Part shown: piece after piece, positions 24,849 through 35,680 of the stretch
Numbering within the stretch: the stretch's first letter is position 1
Layout: each line of letters starts with the position of its first letter
Source of the DNA: Pyrrhosoma nymphula
Lineage: Eukaryota > Arthropoda > Insecta > Odonata > Coenagrionidae
Assembly: GCA_963573305.1 (NCBI GenBank)
Contig: OY754327.1
Location: forward strand, 139,850,855 to 139,914,854
Length of the DNA stretch: 64,000 nucleotides
Direction: 5' to 3'
Position numbers and translations under genes: made by a program
The notes under the pieces: generated by a model
What the model was told of the DNA's origin: nothing
What the model saw: the letters and a program-made list of their open reading frames with translations, nothing else
Databases searched by the model: none

Positions 24849-25145
24849 AGATGTCTTGGGGGGATTGCAACAAAGTAGGGAGGGACGTGGGTGAATTTGG
24901 AATAGATTGGAGAGTTGCACCTGGCTGTTCAGAGGACTGCAACAAAGTTGTTAAGTTGGGAGGGGGTGGGGGAGTGTATGGTAGGGACAGGGATAGGCAC
25001 GTATTGTCGTACCAGGATGTCTAGGGGGGGGAGTGCAACAAAGTAGGGAGAGACGTGAGTGGGGGCGAGCTGGGAAGAGAGTGAAGAATTGCGCCTGGCT
25101 GTGCAGGGGACTGCAACAACGTTGCTAAGTTGGGAGGGGGTGGGG
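24849..25145. repeat. G-rich direct duplication, about 168-bp period
   Basis: Two diverged copies start with GATGTCTTGGGG/GGATGTCTAGGGG (about 24849 and 25015). Each contains GCAACAAAGTAGGGAG, a CCTGGCTGT segment, an ACTGCAACAA segment and ends AAGTTGGGAGGGGGTGGGG. The second copy runs up to the 5' truncation point of the RTE-like element at about 25203. Confidence 0.7.
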
Positions 25146-25202
25146 AAGGGGAATGAAAGGCATCGGAGAAGGAGGGGGGCGAGTAAAAGGACGAGAATTT
25201 AG

Positions 25203-26570
25203 TATAATGGAGTGTGGCCGGAAGACTTCGCGAAGACTGTACTAATTCCTATACCGAAGAAGAGTAAGGCAAAAACTTGCGAAGACTATAGGACAATAAG
25301 CTTAATATCCCACGCAGCCAAAGTAGTTCTGAGGATTCTAAACAGAAGGCTAGAGAAGAAGGCAAATGAATACCTGGGTGACGACCAGTTCGGGTTTAGG
25401 AGAGGGACAGGAACGCGAGACGCTATAGCGGTGATGAGGACGCTAGTAGAAAGAAACCTAGAGTATGGGCAGGATGTTTTTGTATGCTTCGTAGATTTCG
25501 AGAAGGCGTTTGATCGGGTGGAATGGACGAAATTAATGGGAGTGTTGAAGAAATTAGGGGTTGATTGGAGGGACAGGTGTCTGATTCGAAATTTGTATAT
25601 GAATCAGACTGCACAGGTTAGGGTAGCCAATGGAGAATCGGGATGGGCCATGATAGGACGGGGAGTGAGGCAAGGGTGCCCACTATCGCCGTTGCTTTTT
25701 AATGTGTATTCAGAAGAAATGGTAAGGGAGGCTTGGGGGGAGGAGGAGGTAGGAATAAAGGTAGGAGGGGAGCTGATAAAATCAGTGAGATTTGCAGATG
25801 ATCAAGCATTGGTTAGTCAGTCGGCCAAGGGGTTACAGTCAATGGTGAATGCATTAGAGGTGCAGTGCGAAAAGTATGGGATGAAGATCAATCACAAGAA
25901 AACGAAAGTAATGAGATTTTCCAGAAGTAAGAAGGCGGGGCTGAATATAAGGGTGGGAGGGCAGAAGATAGAGCAGGTCGAGCAGTTTACGTATCTGGGT
26001 AGTATTTTGGAGGCGAATGGGTTTAGTGGTAAGGACATCAGATACAGAATGTCACTAGCTAAAGAAGCATTTTCGAAGAGAAGGGAATTGATGAGGGGGG
26101 GTCTGAGAAGAGACGTAAAGAAGAGGCTGGTAAAAAGTTTAATATGGAGCGTGGCGCTATATGGGTCGGAAACTTGGTCATTGCGAAGGGAGGATGTGCG
26201 TAGGCTTGAGGTGTTTGAGATGTGGGTTTGGAGAAGGATGGAGAAGGTTAGCTGGATGGCGAGAAAGACGAACGAGGAGGTATTGGATATGGTCGGAGAG
26301 GAGAGGAAGCTTGTGGCAGAGGTTCGGAGAAGGCAGAAGAGATGGATGGAGGAGGTTTTGAGAGGAGAGGGCATGCTGAAGAGAGTGATAGAGGGGAGAA
26401 CACTGGGGAAGCGTGGGAGAGGAAGGAAAAGGATAGGAATTCTGGACGAAATAAGAGGCGGTAGAAGATATGAAGAGGGATCTAATAACTTAGGAGGGAA
26501 AGCGAGACAATTTCTTTTAGGTTGGGATACAAAATGGGGACTGTCCAAGAACCTACCAATCAGCTGGTAG
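25203..26570 (+). CDS. 5'-truncated RTE/BovB-like LINE: reverse transcriptase frame
   Basis: From the truncation point (an in-frame TAG lies just upstream at 25200-25202) a single frame runs to its stop at 26570. The called open frame of 452 codons starts at GTG 25212. Motifs in order: VLIPIPKK, YRTISLISHAAKV, GFRRGTGTRDAI, the catalytic CFVDFEKAFDRVEW near residue 95, VRQGCPLSPLLFN, the catalytic FADD near residue 195, and YGMKINHKKTKVM. The C-terminal third has the SLIWSVALYGSETW thumb segment and a GKRGRGRKR stretch typical of RTE proteins. The endonuclease is missing. The absence of any stop or frameshift marks a young copy. It is not a host gene and lacks a start codon of its own. Confidence 0.87.
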   Translation, partial: YNGVWPEDFAKTVLIPIPKKSKAKTCEDYRTISLISHAAKVVLRILNRRLEKKANEYLGDDQFGFRRGTGTRDAIAVMRTLVERNLEYGQDVFVCFVDFEKAFDRVEWTKLMGVLKKLGVDWRDRCLIRNLYMNQTAQVRVANGESGWAMIGRGVRQGCPLSPLLFNVYSEEMVREAWGEEEVGIKVGGELIKSVRFADDQALVSQSAKGLQSMVNALEVQCEKYGMKINHKKTKVMRFSRSKKAGLNIRVGGQKIEQVEQFTYLGSILEANGFSGKDIRYRMSLAKEAFSKRRELMRGGLRRDVKKRLVKSLIWSVALYGSETWSLRREDVRRLEVFEMWVWRRMEKVSWMARKTNEEVLDMVGEERKLVAEVRRRQKRWMEEVLRGEGMLKRVIEGRTLGKRGRGRKRIGILDEIRGGRRYEEGSNNLGGKARQFLLGWDTKWGLSKNLPISW

Positions 26571-27177
26571 AATACTTGAATGAATTAGTGTTGCCATTAA
26601 TGTTGATGAAGGTAATGATTCTTCAACTACTATTGACACTTTTTCCATATTACAATAATAATGCATCTCAAGAAGGATCTAGGTGGAAAATAAAGATGAG
26701 ATAATTTTCTTCATTAAAAAATTATTCCATACATCAATTACTAGATGAGAACTTGGACCTCAGGGACATCTAAGAGTGCACATAATTGAAGTTAAATCAT
26801 AAAAAACAAGAATGGCTTGAAAATGAAACATATGCTGTCATTTCACCATAATCAGTTATTCCGTGACTTTATTGAACAATTTAAAGTTATAAAAAATAAT
26901 CATGACTAACCACATGAAAACATTGAAGTATGGATGCAACTAAATTAAATACCTACAAAATAGAGATACATAGTATCTCACAATATCATAAAGACTAGCA
27001 TCATGTCATGATGACATATAAAGTTTCATGTAAATGCAACATGGAATCCAAAGAAATATACATGTATGTACAAAAAATGCAAGGTTTGCATTTGGGAAAA
27101 GGGAATATGAAAACAAGTATTTTTCAGCTAATGGATGCAAATATATATGTCAAATACATTTGTACAGATTGAAAAAG
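26571..27177. other. Intergenic stretch downstream of the LINE and of delta-tubulin
   Basis: AT-rich, no gene. It contains the likely 3' untranslated region of the minus-strand tubulin gene. The hexamer AATAAA on the minus strand (TTTATT at 26868-26873) is a possible polyadenylation signal about 305 bp past the stop. Confidence 0.5.
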
Positions 27178-28455
27178 TCAGCTTGGCATAACTTCTTTGT
27201 AAGCTTTTAGGATGGATTGAGTCTTGGTAAAAGCTTCCAAGAAGTCCTCTTCTTTCACCTTATAAGCTTTATACTGATGCACGTATGCACGATATGAATA
27301 GAGCTTATAAGCTTTCTCAAGATTGCATTTCAAAGGCCAATATATATCCGAACTATTTGTGCCCCAAGTAAAATATTTATCAAAATTTAAAAACCTCCTA
27401 TCTTCATGGTACGATCTTACGTGTGAATTTGGAGGAACCCATTTAGGAAAATACACAATATTTTTAAACTGATCAAATACACATTCATAGTCTGAACCTG
27501 GACCCCGAGTAACAAGGACATTTGCTAATGTGGTCACCCTGTTTTCTTTGTGCTCGGACAACCTTCTGTTCTGAATTACTCTTTTAGCGTCTTTTGCCAA
27601 TGCTTTCCACGCCAAGGGAGTTTCAAATTCGAAGGAATTCTTGGGAACATGGGGTGCAGATTCTAAAGTTACAAATTTATGAATAGGATGCGGTATTAGG
27701 TCGGTCAAAAGTCCATAATTATCACAAGTACTTAGAAACAGAGACGAGAATTGCCGCATGGCAAGTTCATTTAAATCATACAAACTAGTATCTTTAATGT
27801 TCAGCTGAACGCAACATAAGTGGTGAAGGTGGTCATTACGGAAAACAATGATTGAATCTGACACATCAAGAAGATTAGATATAGTAAACAACGTGTTGTA
27901 ACTTTGCACAGCGACCTCACCTTGACTGAATGGTAAAACAACAACATTAGCAAGAGTTCTCCGAGGGTATTCATCTCTCACACATTCTAAAATGTGACTT
28001 CCAACACCCGATCCGGTTCCACCAGCGGTACTTAGCAGTCCAAGGAATTTGTAAATGGCATCACACTTTTCAGTTTCCTTTCTTATTTTCTCCAATGTCA
28101 AATCCGACAATGCCGGACCTTTGTGGTAATGACCAAATGCCCAATTGTTCGCCGATCCTCCCGAACCAGATACTACGTTGCTAGAATCATATGTGAATGG
28201 TAAGCTATCATTATTGCACAAGACATCTCTCAGGACTTTCTTCTCCGTATCCACCAAAACACACCGGGCAATTAAGGTACCTTCCTCACGCGTGGACGTT
28301 CGAAAAAATTTATCGGTGTTGAGCTTCACATATTCACTGTTCAAACTCCTACTCACGCCGTGGTTGGTAGCTTGCAGATCTTTGCAAATGAGATTAAATA
28401 ATTCATGGCCCATCTGGTTTCCACACTGACCAAATTGAAGCGTGATCACAGCCAT
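27178..28455 (-). CDS. TUBD1: Delta-tubulin, intronless and intact
   Basis: The protein of 425 residues is a GTP-binding tubulin of the delta class, which acts at centrioles and basal bodies in forming or stabilising triplet microtubules. The start is taken at ATG 28455 because MAVITLQFGQCGNQMG matches a tubulin N-terminus. The open frame extends seven codons further but begins at TTG. The nucleotide-binding loop reads STAGGTGSGVG near residue 142, with the delta-type Ala before GGTGSG. GSANNWAFGH and AYVHQYKAYKVKEEDF near the C-terminus are also class-typical. Length is close to the vertebrate protein (about 450). There is no intron and no stop. No poly(A) tract or target duplication was seen, so a retrocopy origin is possible but unproven. 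Confidence 0.93.
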   Translation of the reverse strand: MAVITLQFGQCGNQMGHELFNLICKDLQATNHGVSRSLNSEYVKLNTDKFFRTSTREEGTLIARCVLVDTEKKVLRDVLCNNDSLPFTYDSSNVVSGSGGSANNWAFGHYHKGPALSDLTLEKIRKETEKCDAIYKFLGLLSTAGGTGSGVGSHILECVRDEYPRRTLANVVVLPFSQGEVAVQSYNTLFTISNLLDVSDSIIVFRNDHLHHLCCVQLNIKDTSLYDLNELAMRQFSSLFLSTCDNYGLLTDLIPHPIHKFVTLESAPHVPKNSFEFETPLAWKALAKDAKRVIQNRRLSEHKENRVTTLANVLVTRGPGSDYECVFDQFKNIVYFPKWVPPNSHVRSYHEDRRFLNFDKYFTWGTNSSDIYWPLKCNLEKAYKLYSYRAYVHQYKAYKVKEEDFLEAFTKTQSILKAYKEVMPS

Positions 28456-28770
28456 CCAGAGACCGTATGCAAACAATTAGCATAGTCCACGAACAATACG
28501 CAGGATGTAGATAATTTACACAGAAGATACAGCTGGATGAATGAGACTTTGTAGTTTAATACACCAAAAATATATACAACAACATATTTACATTATTTAC
28601 ACGGCCCATTTCAAAGGATGAAACGAGGAAATCCAGGGGCCGGTTTTGAATTTCGATAGATCGCACATTACGTCTTCGCGATCTTCGTGATCTCCGCCTC
28701 TGGATTGGTTAAGTCAGTTAAATCGTATCGAATAATAGGCAGAAGATAATTCGGGCGATTCGGGCATCAC
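28456..28770 (-). promoter_or_regulatory. Probable promoter region of delta-tubulin
   Basis: Upstream of the start the sequence becomes richer in CpG (about 28610-28770) than its surroundings. An inverted CCAAT box (ATTGG, 28704-28708) lies about 250 bp from the ATG next to GAGGCGGAGA. No TATA box is evident. I looked for an RFX X-box, expected for ciliary genes, and did not see a convincing one. Confidence 0.35.
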
Positions 28771-30130
28771 GACGATTCAAATAGCATTATTTGTACAAAG
28801 AGAAGTAATATCTATATTTCTATGTAATTGATTGATTAATTATCTATTATTCATAGAATAGATTATTGCGATTTAATGGGGTGTTATTAACCTTCATGAT
28901 TGTTCTTGAAGGTAAGCCAAACCAGTCAAAAACCATTTATAAGCACAGAATCAATGGCAGGAACTTTGAGCAAAGTCAAAAAACATAAAGTGCTTGCTGC
29001 GAAGCGCGGCGCTTCGTGATAAGGAAACTTGGATCTTTGCGGAGGATTAAAATAGATGAGAGGCGTTGTAGCCATGCTGCTTTGGGCCTGGAGAAGAGTG
29101 TTGTGCATTAATGCAGACTGTGCAATTGACCGCAAAGAAGACGAACCAGGAAATGCTTAGTGACAAAAAAATGGAAGAGGTGAAAAGGTAAAGAAGTACC
29201 ATATTAAAATGTCTAGAATCATTCCTTCAATGGAGTAATCTTTCCTATGGTAGGAGAACATGAGTATACCGCTGAAGGTTTTAATTGATCCATCAAATAC
29301 CATAACGAACGTCTCGCACTGTGTTCACATTGCACTTATATTGGTTCATGTCCATTCCCCATGTTATGTATTATATGAGTGTAAAAGTAGAGTCATAAAC
29401 CCTCTCAGCCAGTTCATTCTATAAACTCATAACAGAAATTCCTCAATTCTATCTAATTATAGCGAGAAGCCCATGGTATTGTTACAGAATGCATTACTCA
29501 TTTGCTCTCGAGAGTCGCTATTAAACCCCCTTATATTGTAGGGGTGTCACCATCCATATAGGTGGAGTTTTTTGATGCATTCCAATATTTATATTACATA
29601 TGCCCGTATGCAGAGGTAGGCTCTAAAGCTGAGACTATGAATGAAATAGAAAAATTCTACCCAATGAAGTTCACTTTCAAATGTAATTCTCCATTCAATT
29701 TATGTGCACATGCATATGCTATTAATATGACAGCAACTTGAAGAGTAGATATACTCAATCCTTAGGCTCTATTGTGATATTAGTTCAGTTGGATCATGCA
29801 CATAAGGAATGCATTGAGCTGAGCTGAGAAAACCTCAAGGGGCCTCAGTATATGAAGGCTGTCCCAAGCCTTCTGTGCACACGTCTGTTGCAAGCATACA
29901 CCTCAGAGAGGGGTGAGAAACAGCATTGCAGATATACAGTGACTAGAAATCATGACGCAGTGTTTTTAGGCTAGCCTTAAAGGTCGTGCTCTTACAGTAT
30001 GAGATCGCCAGCCAATGAATGATGTGCTGACCTCGTCCTTTGTCTGGCCCCGGAGAGAGTAATTGTAACTCTGAAACAATAACATTGACTAGTGCTGTCA
30101 TCAGCTCTAATATTTATCAAGCAAAGCAAA
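28771..30130. other. Intergenic stretch, nothing recognised
   Basis: AT-rich sequence without a conserved frame, RNA gene or transposon end that I can support. Confidence 0.6.
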
Positions 30131-30733
30131 ACTGAATACAGTGTCGTTGTCGTTTTTCAAAAGGCCAGGCCTTGTCGCTGTCGTTGTAGCCAATTGTCTC
30201 TTTGTAAGGCTGTTCTTGTCATTTCACCATAGGAGTTACAGTTCATAATTGACATCACACTGTGGAGCAAGGACATCCTTGGTCATCCTTTCCTCTTCTT
30301 CCCCAGCACTTTTACTTCCACTATGTTCTTAAGGAACTCGTTGTCTTATTAGGTGACCTACGAGTTTAATTTTCCTAAAGTGAATTTATTGGAGAAGCAT
30401 TCTTTTTCAACCTACTTCTTTCAAAACTTGCTCATTTGTTTTCCTCATAACCCAACTTGTTTTGGTAATTCTCCTCCTGACCATATTTCGGCTGCCTGTC
30501 TTTTTCTTGTTTATTTGAAGTCCATGTTTCACAACCGTGAGTATGCTCCACACGAATATCTTAACGAATCTCTTCCTCATGTCAATTGAGAGATGGTTGT
30601 TTACCAAGAGGTTACACTTCCTTTGGAAAGCTTGTCTGGCCAGGGTGATCCTTCTCCTAACATCTGTTATGCTTTTATTTTCATTTGTTATTTGACTTCC
30701 CAAGTAGCAGAACTCTTTAACTTGGTCAATAGT
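30130..30733 (-). pseudogene. 3' part of an RTE-like LINE, cut off by the Copia insertion
   Basis: On the minus strand the frame gives GSQITNENKSITDVRRRI, a thumb segment around KIFVWSILTV, and RRITKTSWVMRKTNEQVLKE, the C-terminal pattern of RTE/BovB-like proteins. Further left, out of frame, are a GHLIR-like segment and an EERMTKDVLAPQ-like tail. It continues exactly across the Copia element: the catalytic FADD part of the same gene resumes at 35681. The left limit is approximate. Confidence 0.75.
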
Positions 30734-31071
30734 TGTGATGAGTGCTTAACAGTGGAATAAGAAGTAAGCAAGTTTAATCTGCCAGGACTGGTCTTCTTAT
30801 TTATTCTTCTTAAATAATAGTAGTCACCACATTATACACATGTGAAACAGTTTTCTGCACAATTAACCAACTAATTAAATGTCCATCGTCACAAATGAAA
30901 CATTATTACTGAACACTTAAAATGTATATTTTTCCTCTTGTTATTAAAACTCTCAACATAACAACATAAATAGTTTTGGTTGCTAAGCACCACTAAAGTC
31001 CACTGAAGACTATCAGATTCTTTTTTTATTTAATGTCACTATTGCAATGGATGCAAGAAGCAACCTTAATA
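30734..31071 (-). repeat. Copia 3' LTR (338 bp)
   Basis: In element orientation it starts TATTAAGGTTGC and ends CACTCATCACA. The other LTR at 35130-35675 matches it except for a few substitutions, a short indel near 30837-30846 and a foldback insertion. Confidence 0.92.
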
Positions 31072-31081
31072 CTTTCCCTTA

Positions 31082-34000
31082 TTAATTTGAAAAAAGTCCC
31101 AGTTCAGTGCGAATCCTAACCAGTCTAGGCTTTGGTACTGCCTTGGTCATAATATCAGCAAGCTGGTCATCAGTCGCAGTTTTCTGAACGTCCACAAGAC
31201 CTTCTTGTACTGTCTCCCGTACAAAGAAATGTCTAACACGGATATGTTTTGTCCGCTTGTGGAATTCTGGGTTGTGAGCAAGTCGAATCGCAGCCTCATT
31301 ATCCACTTTTAATGTAGGAATTCCTTCTAAATCTGTTAGTTGGCTGAACACCCTTTGGAGCCAAACTAATTCACGTGCACCTTCACTTGCAGCAACAATT
31401 TCGGCCTCAGTTGTTGAAATCGCAACCGATGCTTGACGTTGGCTTAGCCATGAAACAATACCATTTGCGAAAAGACATGCTACTCCAGTTGTAGATCGCC
31501 CTGTATCTTCATCTCCCGCATGATCTGCATCGCTGTAGCCTTCAATTGATGTTTTATTACAACTTGAGCTATATCGAATCCCATAGTTTATTGTTCCTTT
31601 CAGATATCTGAATATCCTCTTGACTCTGAGCCAATCAGCTTTGGTAGGATTTTCTAACTTTCTGGAAATTACTCCGACAGCATAGGCTATATCGGGACGA
31701 GAGCCTATCATCAGGTATGCTAGAGCACCCACAGCTTCTCGATATGTAAATTTTTCATCTTTGTCTTTATCTACTTTCCCTGCTTCGGAAGTTCTCTCGA
31801 TAGGAGTGGAAACTGGATTACAGTGGGTCATATTTAAGCATTCCATAATTCTTTTGGTATATGACTCTTGTTTGACTAGCACAGAGCCATCTTTCAACTG
31901 AACAATTTCAAGACCTAAGTAATATGACCCTGGTTTAGTTGTAATTTTGAGTGTGTTCCCTAAATCCTAGAGAAACTGGTCTGCTAAATCCTTGTCTGTG
32001 GCGGCTACTAGCCCATCATCCACATACAGGGTTATAAGGATCTTCTTGTCTCCAACATTTTTGGTGAAGAGACAGCAATCAGCCGTATTCTGTTTAAATC
32101 CTTTCTTACGTAGGATTTCTTCAAAGCATGAATTCCAGCACCGAGGTGCTTGCTTTAGTCCATATAGACTCCTTTTAAGTCAGCATACTTTTGATGTACT
32201 ATCAGTAAACCCATCTGGCTGCACCATATAAATTTCTTCCTCCAATTTGCCGTTTAGAAATGCCGTAGATACGTCGAACTGAACTAAGTGCAGTTTCTCC
32301 TTAGCGCTGACACTCAGAAGTGCTCTGACGGTGGCCATTCTAGTGACTGGACTGTAGGTCTGTTCATAATCTATACCTTTTCTTTGTTTGAACCCTTTCA
32401 CAACTAGTCGTGCTTTATATTTGTCTACAGAACCATCTGGATTTTGTTTGATTCTGTATACCCATTTGCATGGAAGCGGTCGTTTGTTTGGAGGCAGATC
32501 ACAAAGTGTCCAAACATCATTTTCTTTTAAAGAGTTTAATTCACTTTTCATTGCTTTGATCCATTCAACACGGTCTTCTCTCTTTAAAGCTTCATTATAG
32601 TTCTCTGGTAGTGATTCAGTACCAACAGAATATACATAATCGTCATACTTTTTTGGTTGAGATATGTCGCTTTGGTCACGAAGATTGTAGCGTGGAAGAT
32701 CTTCAACTAATGGCTCAAATACTTCCATTTGTTCCATCAAATCGTCAAACTGTTCATCGGGAGTATCTGGATCTTGAGCAAGAACTTGATCTTCAGCAGG
32801 TTCAGTAGGTAAACCTGCATCATCTCCCTCTAGAGCTAGTTCTGATTCTGGTTCACGATCTTCGGTTTGGATTTGTTTTTGGTCATCGGCTCCCTCTGAA
32901 GAGATAGGGGCTTTTGTTGAAATTCTGAATTCAACATCAGTTTCAAACGTAATATCCCTCGATCTGAGGGTCTTACTTCCATCCCAAACACGATAACCAT
33001 CGTCCTTTTCATAGCCAATAAGCTTACCTTTGACCGCTTTTCTGCAAAGTTTTTTTCGAACTTGTATTGGAACATGAGCATAACATTCACTTCCGATAAT
33101 TTTTAGATGGCTTATTGCGGGTTTTCTGCCAAACCACAGTTCAAATGGTGACTTGTTCTTCACTTTAGTAGGACCGGTCCTATTCAATACGTAAGCTGCG
33201 GTGTTGATCAGTTCTGCCCAAAGCACTTGCGGTAATTCACCTCTCACATACATCATTGATCGTGCTGCTTCTACTAGAGTACGGTTTTCTCGTTCACAAC
33301 AACCATTTTGTTCAGGTGTGTAAGGCATTGTAAGTCGATGCTGGATTTCATGACTCAGTAGTATTTTCTGGACTGCATCATTATCGAACTCGCCGCCATT
33401 GTCGCTGAGTATTGTTTTCACAGCGTGTCCAGCTGTATTTACTTCTTGAAGCATTTGTACAAGCTTGTCTTTGACTTCTGATTTCTGACATATGAAGTAG
33501 ACCATTCTGTAGCTCGAATAATCATCCTTGAAGAGCACATTATATTTGAATTTCGTGATGCTATCAGCAAAGGAACCACAAACATCGGTGTGAATCAATT
33601 CACCATGCACTGTTGCTCATGTTCTTGTTCCAAATTTTCGTCTGTGAGACTTTCCATACAGACAACCTTCACATTTTACATTATTAGGTCTTAGTTTAAT
33701 TCCTAGTTCTCTCTTTACAACATCTATGACATGTTTCTTGTCCTGGTGTGCAAAACGTTCATGATAAAGTTGTAACAGGTTGGAACTAGTCACAGCATTA
33801 ACCTCTATGGTCTTTGTTTTCATTGGAATGACTGACTTCATATCCAATTTATATAGTCCACCAAATGGAACTCTAGTGCCAACTGCTATAGTCGTGCCAT
33901 CAACAACCAGTGTGCACTCTCTTGTAGTTGACGTAAACATACTGTTCACTTTCCTATCTTGTGCCGCTAGAGGCGAGAACAGATTTCTAGTGAGGGATGG

Positions 34001-35089
34001 TACTAACCACACGTCGAGGAGTTCCAACATTACTTTCTTGTCACTGACATAAGATTCTACCATGACGGTTCCTTTCCCTATTGCAGGAATTACAGTTCCA
34101 TCAGCAGTACTAACTGTATGATCAGAATCAAATTCGTGAAACTTTTGAAAAATGTCGCTCCTTACTGCTATATGAGTAGTTGCTCCGTTATCTACAAACC
34201 AACTTTCACGGTCTTGTTGATGTACTGTCGAGCATGCACTAACCATCAGTGAGACGTGCTGTACCTGGTTGGATTTAGAGTCTGAGGCTGCAGAAGTGCT
34301 TGGCTTAGGTGGTCTCCCGTCTTTTATCCATTTCCTGCATTTTCGAACTGTGTGACCTTTACGGGATCAATAGTTGCAAGTCAGCTCTTTATCCTTGTCT
34401 TTCTTGGTTTTCTCTTCTGTGCTTGCTGCTAGCGTTTCTTGCTTAATAGTGGCCTGACTACCTAGTGACCTCTCAAAAGCACAGAGATGAGTGGTTAAGT
34501 TGTCAATTGTTCTTTCATTTTGGTTCAGTAATAACCAACTAGACTTGAAGGCAAAAAATCGTTCGTCCAGTGAGTCCAAGATCTTGCATATTAGGAACAA
34601 AACAGGAAGCTTGGCATTAACATCTGATTTTGTGATTTCAATATTCAAGTCATTCCAGATATTCTTGAGCTTGGACAGGAGAGTGGACATGTCATCCTCA
34701 CCCCTATGTTTATAGCTAAAGAACTCCATACAGAGATTATAAGCCCTGTCCTCTGATTGTCCGTCAAATAATCTAAGCAGCTCTTGCCAGACGTCGCGCG
34801 CTGTCTCAAATCTCATGATTTTCTTCAACGTTTCATCGGACATGTGTGTGGTCAGTATGAGCAGAGCACTGCTCTCAGCCTTCCTATATTTAGCCATTTC
34901 CAAGTTATAGGCGCTAATAGCTGCATCACCTGCCCCTTCTACTAAGGTTGGTTTAGTGAGTTTGGCTTCTACTACCTCCATGACATCTTCAGTACCACGT
35001 AGCATGATAGAAATTTTATATTTCCAAGTAGCCCAATTTTCCAAACCTTTTAGGTGTCCAATCTGTAATTTTGTGGTGAAGCCTTCCAT
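31082..35089 (-). pseudogene. Copia gag-pol, one frame broken by four stops
   Basis: All segments lie in the same frame and only premature stops break it: 34369-34367, 33619-33617, 32182-32180 and 31969-31967. In order: gag with a UBN2-type region (GLENWATWKYK); a CCHC zinc knuckle in which the first stop falls exactly at the second cysteine; protease with DNGATTH; the GAG-pre-integrase segment ending GCLYGKSHRR; integrase with HTDVCG, SDNGGEFDN and ERENR; reverse transcriptase with FDVSTAFLNG and the catalytic YVDD (near 32015); and RNase H with YSDADHAGD and KHIRVRHFFVRE. The order protease-integrase-RT is diagnostic of Copia. No frameshift was found. The copy is coding-dead but recent. Confidence 0.92.
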
Positions 35090-35360
35090 TTTCAGTCGCT
35101 TACTTTAACTTCTTCGTGGGACAATAACCTGTGATGAGTGCTTAACAGTGGAATAAGAAGTAAGCAAGTCTAATCTGCCAGGACTGGTCTTTTTATTTAT
35201 TCTTCTTAAATAATATTAGTCACTACATTATACACAACAGTTTTCTGCACAATTAACCAACTAATTAAATGTCCATAGTCACAAATGAAACATTATTACT
35301 GAACACTTAAAATGTATATTTTTCCTCTTGTTATTAAAACTCTCAACATAACAACATAAA

Positions 35361-35571
35361 TGGAAAAGTATTTTCCGGGTTAAAGCCGCGTTGGTCCATT
35401 TGGGCGAACATGGAAAGAAAGAAAAAAATGATGCTCTGCAGATCAGTTGAACCTGAAGACGGGAGCTGGAATGCGCCCGAAACTGTCGTCCGCCAAAATG
35501 GACCAACGCGGCTTTAACCCGGAAAATACTTTTCCAATTAATCACCGCGGAAGCCTCCGTACTAACGACAT
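35361..35571 (+). repeat. Foldback repeat with a hammerhead core, inserted in the Copia LTR (35-kb copy)
   Basis: Arms of at least 41 bp (35361-35401 and 35495-35535, outermost TGGAAAAGTATTTTCCGGG) are perfect or nearly perfect inverted copies. Between them lies a hammerhead-like core (35453-35490). A 36-bp tail after the right arm contains CCGCGGAAGCCTCCG, almost the same as the tail after the foldback at 52049 (CCGCGGAAGCCTTCG). The empty site is known from the other LTR, so the limits of this insert are well defined. Confidence 0.8.
35453..35490 (+). ncRNA. Hammerhead-ribozyme-like core
   Basis: CTGAAGA (35453-35459); stem II GGGAGC/GCGCCC with one A-G mismatch and loop TGGAAT; GAAAC (35479-35483); tetraloop TGTC; GTC (35488-35490). 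All core positions of a minimal-stem-III hammerhead are present. Stem I is not obvious because the flanks instead pair with the foldback arms. Confidence 0.6.
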
Positions 35572-35680
35572 ATATAGTTTTGGTTGCTAAGCACCACTAA
35601 AGTCCACTGAAGACTATCAGATTCTTTTTTCATTTAATGTCACTATTGCAATGGATGCAAGAAGCAACCTTAATAATAGT

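Larger units (their letters stand above)
30734..35675 (-). mobile_element. Ty1/Copia LTR retrotransposon, nearly intact
   Basis: The element sits on the minus strand and is flanked by the 5-bp target duplication ATAGT (30729-30733 and 35676-35680). LTRs are 30734-31071 and 35130-35675. The second is 208 bp longer because a foldback repeat inserted in it. Gag-pol fills the interior. The purine tract AAGGGAAAG (31072-31080, minus) directly precedes the 3' LTR. Apart from the insert, the LTRs differ at only about six to eight positions in roughly 335 bp, which suggests a young insertion. It disrupts an older RTE-like LINE. Confidence 0.93.
35130..35675 (-). repeat. Copia 5' LTR (546 bp) carrying a foldback insert
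   Basis: It matches the 338-bp LTR at 30734 up to ACAACATAAA (35351-35360) and again from TAGTTTTGGTTGC (about 35575). The extra DNA between is the hammerhead foldback described separately. Confidence 0.9.

Noticed and set aside
25892..26548. 218-codon minus-strand frame
   Set aside because: It is the antisense shadow of the purine-rich LINE reverse transcriptase at 25203-26570.
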